DNA from: Mariniphaga sp040772505
GTDB taxonomy: Bacteria; Bacteroidota; Bacteroidia; Bacteroidales; Prolixibacteraceae
DNA length: 64,000 bases
NCBI GenBank assembly: GCA_040772505.1
Contig: JAXGYA010000010.1
Location: forward strand, 68,765 to 132,764
Direction of reading: 5' to 3'
Notes under the pieces: generated by a model
What the model was told of the DNA's origin: nothing
The model's input: the letters and a program-made list of their open reading frames with translations, nothing else
Databases searched by the model: none
Part shown: positions 1 to 8,533 of the stretch, piece by piece
Layout of the letters: every line of letters starts with the position of its first letter
Position numbering within the stretch: the stretch's first letter is position 1
Made by a program: the position numbers and the translations under genes

Positions 1-234
1 TTCACTTCCGGCATGATGCTCATCACTCTACCCATGTTTTCCTTGAAAATAAAGAATGTTAAATGGAACGAGAACTGGTTCCGCTTTGTTTTTATCCTGA
101 TTTCTCTGGCTTTGATTGTCTCTCTTAGCGCTTACGGATTAGCTTTAGCTGTTTTAGTGTATATTTTTATGAATTTTGGGCTATATTTGGGTGGCATAAG
201 TTTTTCTGCTCACAGCAATGGGGATAAAAACTAA
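1..234 (+). CDS. CDP-alcohol phosphatidyltransferase family protein, C-terminal fragment (PssA-like)
   Basis: The frame is open from base 1, so this is the 3' end of a gene starting outside the window; the internal Met at base 13 is not a start. The visible 77 residues hold a polar stretch (PMFSLKIKNVKW) followed by two hydrophobic helices, then a polar tail. This resembles the C-terminus of Bacteroidota CDP-diacylglycerol-serine phosphatidyltransferases, membrane enzymes that make phosphatidylserine. The catalytic CDP-alcohol motif lies upstream and cannot be seen, so the assignment rests on the tail pattern alone. It converges on the purF-like gene across a hairpin-bearing spacer. Confidence 0.5.
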   Translation, partial: FTSGMMLITLPMFSLKIKNVKWNENWFRFVFILISLALIVSLSAYGLALAVLVYIFMNFGLYLGGISFSAHSNGDKN

Positions 235-238
235 AAAA

Positions 239-319
239 CCTCTGAACAAACCGAAGAAATTTTTTCCTTAAAGGAAAATAATAATACGCCATGACAAATT
301 GTTCTTCCGTTTTCAGAGG
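239..319. terminator. Imperfect inverted repeat between convergent genes
   Basis: Arms CCTCTGAA (239-246) and TTCAGAGG (312-319) continue inward with a second near-complementary block (ACCGAAGAA against TTCTTCCGT), around an AT-rich core. It lies between the end of the PssA-like gene and the end of the purF-like gene. A run of six A before the left arm would read as a U-run on the minus strand, so it could terminate the purF-like transcript. The 65-base interior is long for a simple intrinsic terminator, so a small palindromic repeat is an alternative. Confidence 0.4.
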
Positions 320-372
320 CTCTTACTAAAACAGGCTATCATAAAAATTGTTTTACATTTCATTAACAATTA

Positions 373-2271
373 TCAGTATGCCCGCTCATTCCTGCCTTCC
401 ATGTAGTTGATAAAAGCGGAATTGGCAACACGATTTCCCCCGGAGGTCGGATAGTCTCCGGTAAAATACCAGTCTCCAGTATCATTGGGACATGCTTTAT
501 GAAGATTTTCAATTGACTGAAAAACAATTTCCACTTCAGCACCGCAGTCCTCCGGTTTTAACAATTCGGTAATTTTTGCCGAAATCTGTCCAGCTGTAAA
601 AGGCTGATATATTTCCTGTACATAATTCAGAATTTCTTCCTTCGGAAGATTTTCCTGTTCCTTGCATTTACGGTAAACTTCAGTGATCACACTCTCCTTT
701 CCGTGCTCTTTCAGAAGGGCAATGGCAGCATTAAAAGCAATGAGCTTGTCCAGATAAGCCATGTCAATTCCGTAGCAATCGGGATAGCGAATTTGTGGTG
801 CAGATGAAACCACTATGATTTTTTTGGGATTCAGTCTGTCTAATATACGCAGAATACTGGTTTTCAGGGTAGTTCCTCTCACAATGGAATCATCAATCAC
901 AACCAGGGTATCCACATTTTTTTTCACAACACCATAGGTTACGTCATACACGTGTGCTACCATATCTTCGCGGCTGGCATCACTGGCAATGAATGTGCGA
1001 AGCTTGACGTCTTTTATGGCAATCATCTCCACTCTTGGTTCTAACGAAATCACTTTTTTCAATTCGTCAGCACTCATATTGCCATTATTCTCCTTAAGTT
1101 GTTCAACCTTCCAACTGGTCAGATATTCCCTGACACCTTCCATCATTCCGTAAAAAGCTGTTTCAGCAGTATTGGGAATATAGGAGAAAACTGTATTGGC
1201 TAAATCATAATTGACAGTCTGAAGTATTTTGGGACTAAGCAGCCGTCCGAGCTCTTTACGTTCCTGATAGATACTCCGGTCGCTGCCCCTTGAAAAATAG
1301 ATCCTTTCAAAGGAGCAGGAGCTTCTTGTTTGGGGAACACGAATCATCTGGTGTATAATATCCCCCTTCTTTTTTATAACTAGCGCTTCACCCGGCTCAA
1401 TTTCCTGAACCTGATCCCAGCTGACATTCATCACCGTTTGAATAACCGGCCTTTCTGAAGCAACCACCACAATCTCATCGTCATAATAATAATGGGCGGG
1501 GCGAATCCCCCATGGATCACGCACTACGAAAGCATCACCATGACCGATAAGACCGGCCATGACATAGCCGCCATCCCAATCTTTGGTTGAGCGTTCCAGA
1601 ATATTCTGAATATTGAGATTTTCTTCAATCAGCGGAGAAATATCTTTATTTTGGCAGCCTTCATTTTTATATTTCCGGTAAAGGAACTGGTTCTCCTCAT
1701 CTAAAAAATGCCCCATCTTTTCCAGTGCAGTTACTGTGTCGGTATAAGCTTTGGGATGCTGCCCCAACTCAATCAACACCTGAAACAATTCGCGGGTGTT
1801 GGTGAGTGTAAAGTTTCCGGCAAGCACCAGGTTTCTCGATTTCCAGTTGTTCTGCCTCATCACAGGATGCACATACTCAATGGTGTTTTTCCCAAAAGTT
1901 GCATGCCGCAGGTGTCCCAAATAAAGATTACCGGCATAGGGAAAATGCTCATGAGCCCAGTCGCTGTCCTCTATATCAATCCCCTTATTCTTTGCTTTCC
2001 TCAGTGACTTGCTCACTTTATTAAAGATGTCAAATATTGGATTCTGGTCGATCGACCTGTAGCGGTTGATATAAGCACTTCCGGGAGACAATTCTACTTT
2101 TACACACACCATTCCGGCGCCATCCTGCCCGCGGTTGTGTTGTTTTTGCATCAGCAAATACAGTTTATCCAAACCATATTTCCATGTGCCGTATTTCTCT
2201 TTATAATAGGACAACGGTTTTAGCAAGCGAATCAGGGCTATGCCGCATTCATGCTTAATCTGGTCACTCAT
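373..2271 (-). CDS. Long amidophosphoribosyltransferase-like protein (PurF family)
   Basis: 632 residues, longer than classical PurF (about 470-510). A class II glutamine amidotransferase domain starts at Cys9 in HECGI, consistent with a short propeptide removed to expose the nucleophile as in Bacillus-type PurF. The conserved RGQDGAGM block follows near residue 48 and LRHATFG near residue 120. The C-terminal half is a phosphoribosyltransferase fold with PRPP loop VVIDDSIVRGTT near residues 455-467. By family it would transfer glutamine amide nitrogen to PRPP in the first step of purine synthesis. Bacteroidota often carry this long form beside a standard PurF, so whether it is the main enzyme is uncertain. 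Its start overlaps the end of the SPOR gene by 8 bases, implying co-transcription. Confidence 0.8.
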   Translation of the reverse strand: MSDQIKHECGIALIRLLKPLSYYKEKYGTWKYGLDKLYLLMQKQHNRGQDGAGMVCVKVELSPGSAYINRYRSIDQNPIFDIFNKVSKSLRKAKNKGIDIEDSDWAHEHFPYAGNLYLGHLRHATFGKNTIEYVHPVMRQNNWKSRNLVLAGNFTLTNTRELFQVLIELGQHPKAYTDTVTALEKMGHFLDEENQFLYRKYKNEGCQNKDISPLIEENLNIQNILERSTKDWDGGYVMAGLIGHGDAFVVRDPWGIRPAHYYYDDEIVVVASERPVIQTVMNVSWDQVQEIEPGEALVIKKKGDIIHQMIRVPQTRSSCSFERIYFSRGSDRSIYQERKELGRLLSPKILQTVNYDLANTVFSYIPNTAETAFYGMMEGVREYLTSWKVEQLKENNGNMSADELKKVISLEPRVEMIAIKDVKLRTFIASDASREDMVAHVYDVTYGVVKKNVDTLVVIDDSIVRGTTLKTSILRILDRLNPKKIIVVSSAPQIRYPDCYGIDMAYLDKLIAFNAAIALLKEHGKESVITEVYRKCKEQENLPKEEILNYVQEIYQPFTAGQISAKITELLKPEDCGAEVEIVFQSIENLHKACPNDTGDWYFTGDYPTSGGNRVANSAFINYMEGRNERAY

Positions 2272-2749
2272 CTTTTTTGGGTTTCAGCAGGGGAAAATCA
2301 ATAATGTCCGGCACAATGAATGCGCCCGGATAATCTTTCTCTATCTGTTTGTAAAGCTTCAGCGCTTCATTTTTTGTCCTGAAATCGCCTACTCTGACTC
2401 TAAAGTTGGGGGCTGTAAATTTAATGTGTACAGGGTAGTCAGGATATTTGGACAGGAAATCTCTTTTTTGCCTGAGCGCTTCATCCTTTGCGTTGAGCGC
2501 TGAACTGAAAAATATTTCAACGCGAAAACCTTCCATGCCGTCGCGTTTTTTATTATTGTTTATATGCCACAGCAACATCTTTCCAAGGTCTGGGTCTTGC
2601 CTGATGTCCAGGTTTGCGAGAATAGGAAGTGAGATATCTTTAGTTTGCAATGAGTCTCCGGCACTTATGGACCAGGATGAAAAAGGAACCTGTGCAGTAG
2701 CTATTCCGCATGATAAAAGAGCTGCCATTCCCAATAGAAATTTTCTCAT
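2264..2749 (-). CDS. Secreted SPOR-domain protein
   Basis: 161 residues. The N-terminus is a signal peptide (RKFLLGMAALLSCGIATAQ). Residues about 70-150 look like a SPOR fold: an FSSALNAKDEALRQKRDFL segment, then YPVHIKFTAPNFRVRVGDF and a second helix ending with YPGAFIV. SPOR domains bind denuded peptidoglycan glycan strands, often at division sites; that role here is inferred. It is the upstream gene of the pair with the purF-like gene and has a TAnnTTTG box 16 bases ahead of the predicted transcription start. Confidence 0.7.
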   Translation of the reverse strand: MRKFLLGMAALLSCGIATAQVPFSSWSISAGDSLQTKDISLPILANLDIRQDPDLGKMLLWHINNNKKRDGMEGFRVEIFFSSALNAKDEALRQKRDFLSKYPDYPVHIKFTAPNFRVRVGDFRTKNEALKLYKQIEKDYPGAFIVPDIIDFPLLKPKKDE

Positions 2750-2769
2750 TGCTTTTAAAAATATGTGCG

Positions 2770-2777
2770 CAAATATA
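2770..2777 (-). promoter_or_regulatory. Bacteroidota -7 box upstream of the SPOR/purF-like pair
   Basis: On the minus strand the sequence reads TATATTTG followed by C, a perfect match to the Bacteroidota TAnnTTTG element. The expected start site, about 5 bases downstream, gives a leader of roughly 16 bases before the ATG at 2749. No convincing TTTG -33 element is seen at the right spacing. Confidence 0.5.
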
Positions 2778-3021
2778 ACTCAAAAAAATCGTTTTTGCTG
2801 TGCTGCTCTTTTAAAAAATATTATTGACAACATGTGCTTACAGGCTTATTACAAGAATTTTTTCGTATTATTAACCAAAATAAATTATTGGAAATTAAAC
2901 ACACAGTCAATATCTTGCGTTAAAATATTAAGTATTAAAACAAACATAAGAATTTGAAAATTAAAATGATACTTTCGTAATTGCGTTTGTTATATTAAAG
3001 TAACCCAATATATAATTTATT

Positions 3022-3351
3022 ATGAATAAGATATTCGCAATTCCCTCTAAGGGGAAAACAGAAAAATCATTGCTCGACCTGCGTTTCGGAAAATGTGAAT
3101 ATGTAGCTGTTTATCAGGTACCATCAGGGAAGTTCAGCATTTTTAAGAATCCTTTTAAAGATAGTGAAAACAGTGGCATACGTTTGGTTGAGCTGCTGAA
3201 AGAGAAAGGGGTTTCAACTATAATCACCGGCGAAGTAGGCCCAAATGTCAGCGAATTACTGAAAAAGGAAAAAATTCAGCTTGTGCTTCTCAACAAAGAA
3301 AAAGTCAGAATTGATGAGATTTTTGAGCGTCTGAAACAATCATACAGTTAA
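3022..3351 (+). CDS. NifB/NifX family (dinitrogenase iron-molybdenum cofactor-like) protein
   Basis: 109 residues, a single small domain typical of the NifX/NafY-like family: an N-terminal IFAIPSKGKT strand, an LDLRFGKCEYVAVYQV segment, an NSGIRLVELLKEKGVSTIITGEVG-type central part (residues about 53-76), and a helix LLKKEKIQLVLL. Members bind iron-sulfur or molybdenum cluster precursors, but stand-alone copies are common in anaerobes that do not fix nitrogen. No other nif genes are present here. It is divergent from the SPOR gene and appears monocistronic. Confidence 0.7.
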   Translation: MNKIFAIPSKGKTEKSLLDLRFGKCEYVAVYQVPSGKFSIFKNPFKDSENSGIRLVELLKEKGVSTIITGEVGPNVSELLKKEKIQLVLLNKEKVRIDEIFERLKQSYS

Positions 3352-3734
3352 AATTTAACAAGACCTTCTTTGCACTCAGCATTATAACTACTAAAAAAAA
3401 CAGAAATTTCTAAAAAAAAACCACGGAAATTCTTTATCTAATTTCGTAAAATGACGTAACAGATTTCATAAATAACATACCTACTCTCTTTCCATATTAA
3501 GTTATTAATTATCAAAGCCCAGCAACTGGCTATAAATCTATTCGACACTTAATTCTCACAATAACTTTACTCTTCACAAAAGACAAAACGAAACCCCCAG
3601 AAGACTAATACGAAACATATCCACAACTTTACCTTCCGAATGTAATTCTTTATCTTTCGGTATGTTTAAATTTCTTTCGATTTTATTTTGAATCAATTTT
3701 CATTTTTTTTATAATTGTATAAAATTTCTTAATA
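3352..3734. other. AT-rich spacer upstream of glpD
   Basis: 383 bases with no credible open frame, runs of A and T, and few palindromes. A box close to the Bacteroidota -7 element (TATCTTTCG, 3651-3659) could serve glpD with a leader of about 70 bases. Nothing else recognisable. Confidence 0.5.
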
Positions 3735-5306
3735 ATGAAAAGAGAAGAAAGTATAAATCAGTTAAGAAAACATAAAGAGAAGTGGGATTTTATTGTAATC
3801 GGCGGCGGAGCAACCGGTCTTGGAATTGCTGTTGATGCAGCCAGCCGCGGCTACAAAACGGTATTGCTTGAGCAGGTTGATTTTACCAAGGCAACCTCCA
3901 GCCGGAGCACGAAGCTTGTTCACGGCGGGGTACGTTACCTGCAAAGGGGCGACTTAAAATTAGTGATAGAGGCGCTTCGCGAGCGCGGTTATCTTCGCAG
4001 AAACGCACCTCATCTGGTGAGAAATCAACGCTTTATAATTGGCAATTATCAATGGTGGGAAAAACCTTTTTACACCATCGGGCTAACGGTTTATGACCTA
4101 CTTGCCGGGCGCATGAGCCTGAGTCGCTCTCTTCCTTTAAGTAAAAAATCGGTAATTAAGTACATCCCTCAGATTGAGCAAAAAAATCTTCGTGGCGGAG
4201 TATCATATCATGACGGGCAATTTGATGATTCAAGACTGGCTATCAACATGGCACAAACGGCGGTTGCACACGGTGCCACAGTTGTAAATCATGCCAAAGT
4301 AACAGAGCTAATCAAAAATGACAAGGGCAAAATCTCGGGGGTTGTTGTTGAGGACACATTAGGCGGCGGCAGTTTCAACCTGGAAGGGAAATGCATCATC
4401 AATGCCACCGGTATCTTTGTGGATGATATAATCAAAATGGATACTCCGGATGTGCGTCCTCTCGTGCGGACAAGTCAGGGAGTGCACCTTGTGGTGGACA
4501 AGTCATTTTTAGGTGGCGACGATGCCATCATGATTCCCAAAACCAGCGACGGAAGAGTGATGTTTGGCGTGCCGTGGCACAACCGCGTTATTCTTGGAAC
4601 CACCGATACGCCTGTCAAGGAATTTGCACTCGAACCGGTGCCTTTGGAAGAAGAAGTTGATTTCATTCTGGAAACTGCCGGAAGATTTTTGGTCAAAAAG
4701 CCGCAAAGGAAAGATGTGCTTTGTGTATTTGCCGGATTAAGACCACTTGCTGCCCCAAAAAAGAAGTCGGACGAAATGAAAACCAAGGAAATTTCGCGTA
4801 GCCACAAACTGCTGGCAGCAGAATCCGGACTGATAACCATCACCGGAGGAAAATGGACAACCTACCGTATTATGGCAGAGGAAACTATTGACCTGGGCAT
4901 TAAAACAAATAATCTTCCTTTTAAACCATGCATAACCAGAACACTGAAGATTCACGGGTATATGGAAAATCCCGATATGAACAATCACCTTTATGTTTAT
5001 GGAAGCGACCAGGATGAAATTCTCAAGCTGCAAAAGGAGAATCCAGAATATGCAGAAAAGCTGAACGGAAAACTCGATTTCACCGTTGCTGAAGTTGTTT
5101 GGGCAGTTCGGGAAGAGATGGCCAGAACAATTGACGACGTGCTTGCCCGCAGAGTCAGGGCACTATATATGGACGCTCGCGCTTCCATTGAAATGGCGCC
5201 CAAAGTTGCAGAAATTCTGGCAAAAGAGTTAGGTAAGAATAAATCCTGGGAAAAAGAGCAGGTTCGTGAATACACAGAAATGGCAAAAGGTTATTTTTTG
5301 TCATAA
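3735..5306 (+). CDS. glpD: Glycerol-3-phosphate dehydrogenase, FAD-dependent
   Basis: 523 residues, the usual GlpD length. The N-terminal Rossmann dinucleotide motif is VIGGGATGLGIAVDAASRG (residues about 20-39), followed by the GlpD-typical TSSRSTKLVHGGVRYLQRGD segment near residues 55-74. The C-terminal cap domain contains the DDVLARRVRALYMD region. The enzyme oxidises sn-glycerol-3-phosphate to dihydroxyacetone phosphate at the membrane and passes electrons to quinone. The next gene encodes a glycerophosphodiester phosphodiesterase and the convergent gene a DeoR/GlpR-like regulator, so the trio forms a glycerophosphodiester-use module. No glpF or glpK lies nearby. Confidence 0.93.
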   Translation: MKREESINQLRKHKEKWDFIVIGGGATGLGIAVDAASRGYKTVLLEQVDFTKATSSRSTKLVHGGVRYLQRGDLKLVIEALRERGYLRRNAPHLVRNQRFIIGNYQWWEKPFYTIGLTVYDLLAGRMSLSRSLPLSKKSVIKYIPQIEQKNLRGGVSYHDGQFDDSRLAINMAQTAVAHGATVVNHAKVTELIKNDKGKISGVVVEDTLGGGSFNLEGKCIINATGIFVDDIIKMDTPDVRPLVRTSQGVHLVVDKSFLGGDDAIMIPKTSDGRVMFGVPWHNRVILGTTDTPVKEFALEPVPLEEEVDFILETAGRFLVKKPQRKDVLCVFAGLRPLAAPKKKSDEMKTKEISRSHKLLAAESGLITITGGKWTTYRIMAEETIDLGIKTNNLPFKPCITRTLKIHGYMENPDMNNHLYVYGSDQDEILKLQKENPEYAEKLNGKLDFTVAEVVWAVREEMARTIDDVLARRVRALYMDARASIEMAPKVAEILAKELGKNKSWEKEQVREYTEMAKGYFLS

Positions 5307-5440
5307 ACAATTCAAAAAAATGTAATTTTGATGCACCATAAAAAACCTGCAACCTTTTAGTCAATTTTCGGAATGAAATAAATTCCGTTATTTTAAAGGG
5401 GAGGAACTCTTAAATGAATCAACATTAAAATATATAACAA

Positions 5441-6217
5441 ATGAAAAAAATTTCTCTTTTTGTATCTCTGAGTATCATTAGCATCGCATTATTTGCTCAG
5501 GTTGAAATCGTCGGACACCGCGGTGCATCGTACATTGCACCGGAAAACACTGTAGCTTCTGCCAAACTGGGGTGGGAACTGAATGCCGATGGAGTTGAAA
5601 TAGACATTTATATGACTTCCGACAAGCGGGTGGTCGTTTCTCACGACAAAAACACCAAGCGAACATCGGGGGTAGATTATCTGATTCCGGAAACAAAGTC
5701 GTCAATACTGCGCAAGCTGGATGTTGGCAGTTGGAAGGATCCAAAATATGCAGGTGAAAAAATCCCATTTGTTGAAGAGATTTTTAAAATCATTCCTAAA
5801 GACAAAAGCAAATATCTGGTTGTGGAAATCAAAACCGGACCGGAAATTTTCCCTGCACTACAGAAAGCAATTAAAAAGAGCAAAAGGCTTGATCAAATGG
5901 CATTTATTGCTTTCAACTGGGAAACCATCAAAAAGGCAAAAGAATTATATCCCAACAACAAATGCTACTGGCTCACCTCTTCCGAAAAAGAGCTTGCCGG
6001 TAAAATTGAAGAGTGTGCCGCCATCGGGCTTGACGGAGTAGATGTTCACTACAGACTGGTTAATAAAGAGATGATGGAAAAAGCCAATGCACTGGGTCTG
6101 GATGTTTGGGTCTGGACAGTTAATGATGCCGATGAAGCGCAACGGGTTGCAAATCTGGGCGTAAAATCCATCACAACCGACCGCCCGGGATGGTTGCGCG
6201 AGCAGCTTGAGAAATAA
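5441..6217 (+). CDS. Secreted glycerophosphodiester phosphodiesterase
   Basis: 258 residues with a signal peptide (KKISLFVSLSIISIALFAQ), then the GDPD TIM barrel. The first motif is GHRGASYIAPENT (His26, Arg27, Glu35), the metal-binding GVEIDIY motif follows near residues 51-57 and VVSHD near residues 67-71. The C-terminus carries LDVWVWTVND and ITTDRP, both typical. It hydrolyses glycerophosphodiesters to glycerol-3-phosphate plus an alcohol, probably in the periplasm. That product is the substrate of the upstream glpD, 134 bases away. Confidence 0.9.
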   Translation: MKKISLFVSLSIISIALFAQVEIVGHRGASYIAPENTVASAKLGWELNADGVEIDIYMTSDKRVVVSHDKNTKRTSGVDYLIPETKSSILRKLDVGSWKDPKYAGEKIPFVEEIFKIIPKDKSKYLVVEIKTGPEIFPALQKAIKKSKRLDQMAFIAFNWETIKKAKELYPNNKCYWLTSSEKELAGKIEECAAIGLDGVDVHYRLVNKEMMEKANALGLDVWVWTVNDADEAQRVANLGVKSITTDRPGWLREQLEK

Positions 6218-6239
6218 AAGTCACAATCAATATAAAAAG

Positions 6240-7022
6240 CTAAACAAGGGTAATCTCAATCCCTTTGTCACGAATAATCTGCACCACGTTCTGTGGTGCA
6301 TTTTTATCTGTAATAATATGGTGAACGCGCTCAATATCACAAATCTTTCCAAAACCCTGTTTCCCGAACTTGGATGAATCGGCTAAAACAATAATCTCCT
6401 TGGCAGCTTCCAGCATATAGTGATTCAGATGGGCTTCTGCAAGATTGCTGGTTGTCAGTCCAAACTCAATATCAATTCCGTCAACTCCAATGAAAAGTTT
6501 GTTGCACATCAATCCACTTAAAAACTGTTCGGCATAAGGACCGATTACTGTTGCCGAACTTTTGCGCATCCCGCCTCCCAACTGCATAATCTCAACACTG
6601 GGGTTATAGCAAAGTGTAAGCGATACTTTTACAGATGGAGTAATTACAGTTATTGGCTCCGACATGGAAATTTTTCTTGCAAAATAGAGCACCGTTGTTC
6701 CGGAAGCAATTATTATCCGGTCATCCTTTTTTAACAACTGATTGGCAGCATCGGCAATGCGAAGCTTTTCATCCACCATGATTTTTTCCTTTTCATCGAT
6801 ATGCCGGTCATAGATAAGTGAACTCAACGGGCTTGCCCCGCCATGACTTCGCAAAAGCATTTTCCGCTCTTCAAGCTGTTTCAAATCCTTTCGGATAGTC
6901 ACTTCAGAAACATTAAGCTGCTGGCTGATCTCCTGCACTGTAATATATCCTTTCTTTTCTATCTCATTTAAAATTACACGGTGTCTCTGTGCACTATTCC
7001 GTTTCTTAGGACCAGTTGTCAT
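6240..7022 (-). CDS. DeoR family transcriptional regulator (GlpR-like)
   Basis: 260 residues. The N-terminal winged helix reads ITVQEISQQLNVSEVTIRKD (residues about 28-47), followed by the DeoR-typical RSHGGA. The C-terminal sensor domain has the sugar-phosphate-isomerase-like IASGTTVLYFAR and FIGVDGID segments. It lies tail-to-tail with glpD and the phosphodiesterase, so a GlpR-type repressor responding to glycerol-3-phosphate is the natural inference. The effector cannot be read from sequence. Confidence 0.85.
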   Translation of the reverse strand: MTTGPKKRNSAQRHRVILNEIEKKGYITVQEISQQLNVSEVTIRKDLKQLEERKMLLRSHGGASPLSSLIYDRHIDEKEKIMVDEKLRIADAANQLLKKDDRIIIASGTTVLYFARKISMSEPITVITPSVKVSLTLCYNPSVEIMQLGGGMRKSSATVIGPYAEQFLSGLMCNKLFIGVDGIDIEFGLTTSNLAEAHLNHYMLEAAKEIIVLADSSKFGKQGFGKICDIERVHHIITDKNAPQNVVQIIRDKGIEITLV

Positions 7023-7276
7023 AAAATTATTATCTTTTAATGTAGTAGGGAATTGTTAATTTTAAACAGTGAAATTCCTGTTAAAATCTATTTTTTCAAA
7101 AGCAAAGCTACAAAGAAGAATCAGTATCCCAAAACAAATGAAATATGTAACAAAATATAATCTAAAACAAAACCCTGAACCACAGACATATGTTGCAACA
7201 ACAAAAGCAAAACAGCACTAATTGATTCCTTTAATGTATTCATATTTATTATTTTCGCCTGATAAAAAGTGGATTT

Positions 7277-7735
7277 ATGTTAGTCAGAGAAGCAAAGTCC
7301 GGTGATTTAAACTCTATTGTGGAGTTCCAGCTGTCCATGGCCAGAGAAACGGAAGAGGTCATGTTAGACCACAATACAGTTGAAAAGGGGGTAGCAGCTG
7401 TTTTGAAAGATTCCTCTAAGGGAATTTATTATGTGGCTGAAGCTGATGGTATCGTTATCGGCTCATTGCTTACCACCTATGAGTGGAGCGATTGGCGCAA
7501 TGGCACTGTTTTGTGGATTCAGTCGGTATATGTAGTTCCTGAATTCAGAAGAAAAGGGGTTTACAGCAAAATATACAAATACGTTCAAAACCGAGTGCTT
7601 GAAAGCAACCATCTGAAAGGCATTCGCCTCTATGCAGACAAAAAAAATAGCGGAGCACTGCTGGTTTACCGAAAACTGGGCATGAATCCCGACCATTATA
7701 TTACCTTTGAATGGCTTAAAGAGAATACGCAATGA
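7277..7735 (+). CDS. GNAT family N-acetyltransferase
   Basis: 152 residues with the GNAT core: acetyl-CoA pyrophosphate loop VPEFRRKGVYSKIY near residues 93-106 (pattern R-x-x-G-x-x) and C-terminal GALLVYRKLGM. The substrate is unknown. The stop codon overlaps the start of the next gene (ATGA, 4 bases), so the two are translationally coupled. A TATTTTCG box at 7250-7257 would give a leader of about 15 bases. Confidence 0.85.
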   Translation: MLVREAKSGDLNSIVEFQLSMARETEEVMLDHNTVEKGVAAVLKDSSKGIYYVAEADGIVIGSLLTTYEWSDWRNGTVLWIQSVYVVPEFRRKGVYSKIYKYVQNRVLESNHLKGIRLYADKKNSGALLVYRKLGMNPDHYITFEWLKENTQ

Positions 7736-8400
7736 GTGCCCTTTTGTATAAAATGATCGGGGAAGGCGAGCACCAGCAGCAGGATTTTAAATTCTGCATC
7801 AATGATTCGAAAAAAATAGCCAAATCCCTTGTGGCATTCGCCAATACCAATGGCGGCAGGTTGCTCATCGGTGTGAAGGACAACGGCAAAGTAGCGGGTG
7901 TCCGTACCGAAGAAGAGTATTATATGATTGAATCGGCTGCAAAAATATACAGTAACCCACCCGTAAGTTTTACCGTCAAACAGTGGTTTACCGAAGGAAA
8001 AACCGTCTTGGAAATCGGAGTGCTGCCAAGCAATAAAAAACCACATTACGCGCTGGACGATAGTGGCAAATGGCTGGCTTACACCCGTGTAGATGATGAG
8101 AATATACTTACGCACAGAATACAGCTCGCTGTCTGGAAAAAACTTAAAAGAAAGCAGGGAATTCATTTTACCTACTCAGATGATGAGAAATTCCTTGTCA
8201 ATTACCTTCAGGAAAATGAGAAAATAACTTTTTCAAAATTTGTTCACTTTGCCCACATATCACGTAAAAAAGCAGAAGAAATTCTGAGTAATTTCATCAT
8301 AATGGATGTCATTCAGCTGATAACCACACATAGAGGTGTATTCTTTACTTTGAATTCTAACTTTGCTGACAATGAATTTAAAAATTCAGCTCCAAGGTGA
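7732..8400 (+). CDS. AlbA_2 (Schlafen-like) putative DNA-binding domain protein with C-terminal winged helix
   Basis: 222 residues. The N-terminal AlbA_2 signature is visible: GEGEHQQQDFKF (residues 11-22), AKSLVAFANTNGGRLLIGVK (residues about 30-49) and then GKVAGVR. Residues 150-210 form a helix-rich segment (NEKITFSKFVHFAHISRKKA) consistent with a winged helix. Families with this domain include transcription regulators, and AlbA_2 also resembles the Schlafen core. The glutamate of GEG and the aspartate of QQDFK sit where that domain keeps acidic residues, but nuclease activity is not established. It is coupled to the upstream GNAT gene. No toxin, phage-defence or partner gene is next to it. 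Confidence 0.75.
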   Translation: MSALLYKMIGEGEHQQQDFKFCINDSKKIAKSLVAFANTNGGRLLIGVKDNGKVAGVRTEEEYYMIESAAKIYSNPPVSFTVKQWFTEGKTVLEIGVLPSNKKPHYALDDSGKWLAYTRVDDENILTHRIQLAVWKKLKRKQGIHFTYSDDEKFLVNYLQENEKITFSKFVHFAHISRKKAEEILSNFIIMDVIQLITTHRGVFFTLNSNFADNEFKNSAPR

Positions 8401-8493
8401 TTAACAAATCATTAACAGGATGATTAACGAATCATTAACAAGAAATTTATGCTTCTTAAGTGTTCTAAAAAACCGATAGCAAATATGAATGTC

Positions 8494-8502
8494 TATATTT
8501 GC
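8494..8502 (+). promoter_or_regulatory. Bacteroidota -7 box for the alkaline phosphatase gene
   Basis: TATATTTGC is a perfect TAnnTTTG element. The predicted start near 8506 leaves a leader of about 28 bases to the ATG at 8534. No clear -33 TTTG and no recognisable PHO box are visible. Confidence 0.5.
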
Positions 8503-8533
8503 AGGCTTTACTTAATTTGAAAATTTAATACTC

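Noticed and set aside
1708..2007. 99-residue plus-strand frame inside the purF-like gene
   Set aside because: Complementary shadow of the purF-like coding sequence, with no start context or homology.
7732..8400. A phage-defence role for the AlbA_2 gene
   Set aside because: No second defence gene, phage gene or toxin-antitoxin pair is adjacent; the domain alone is not enough.
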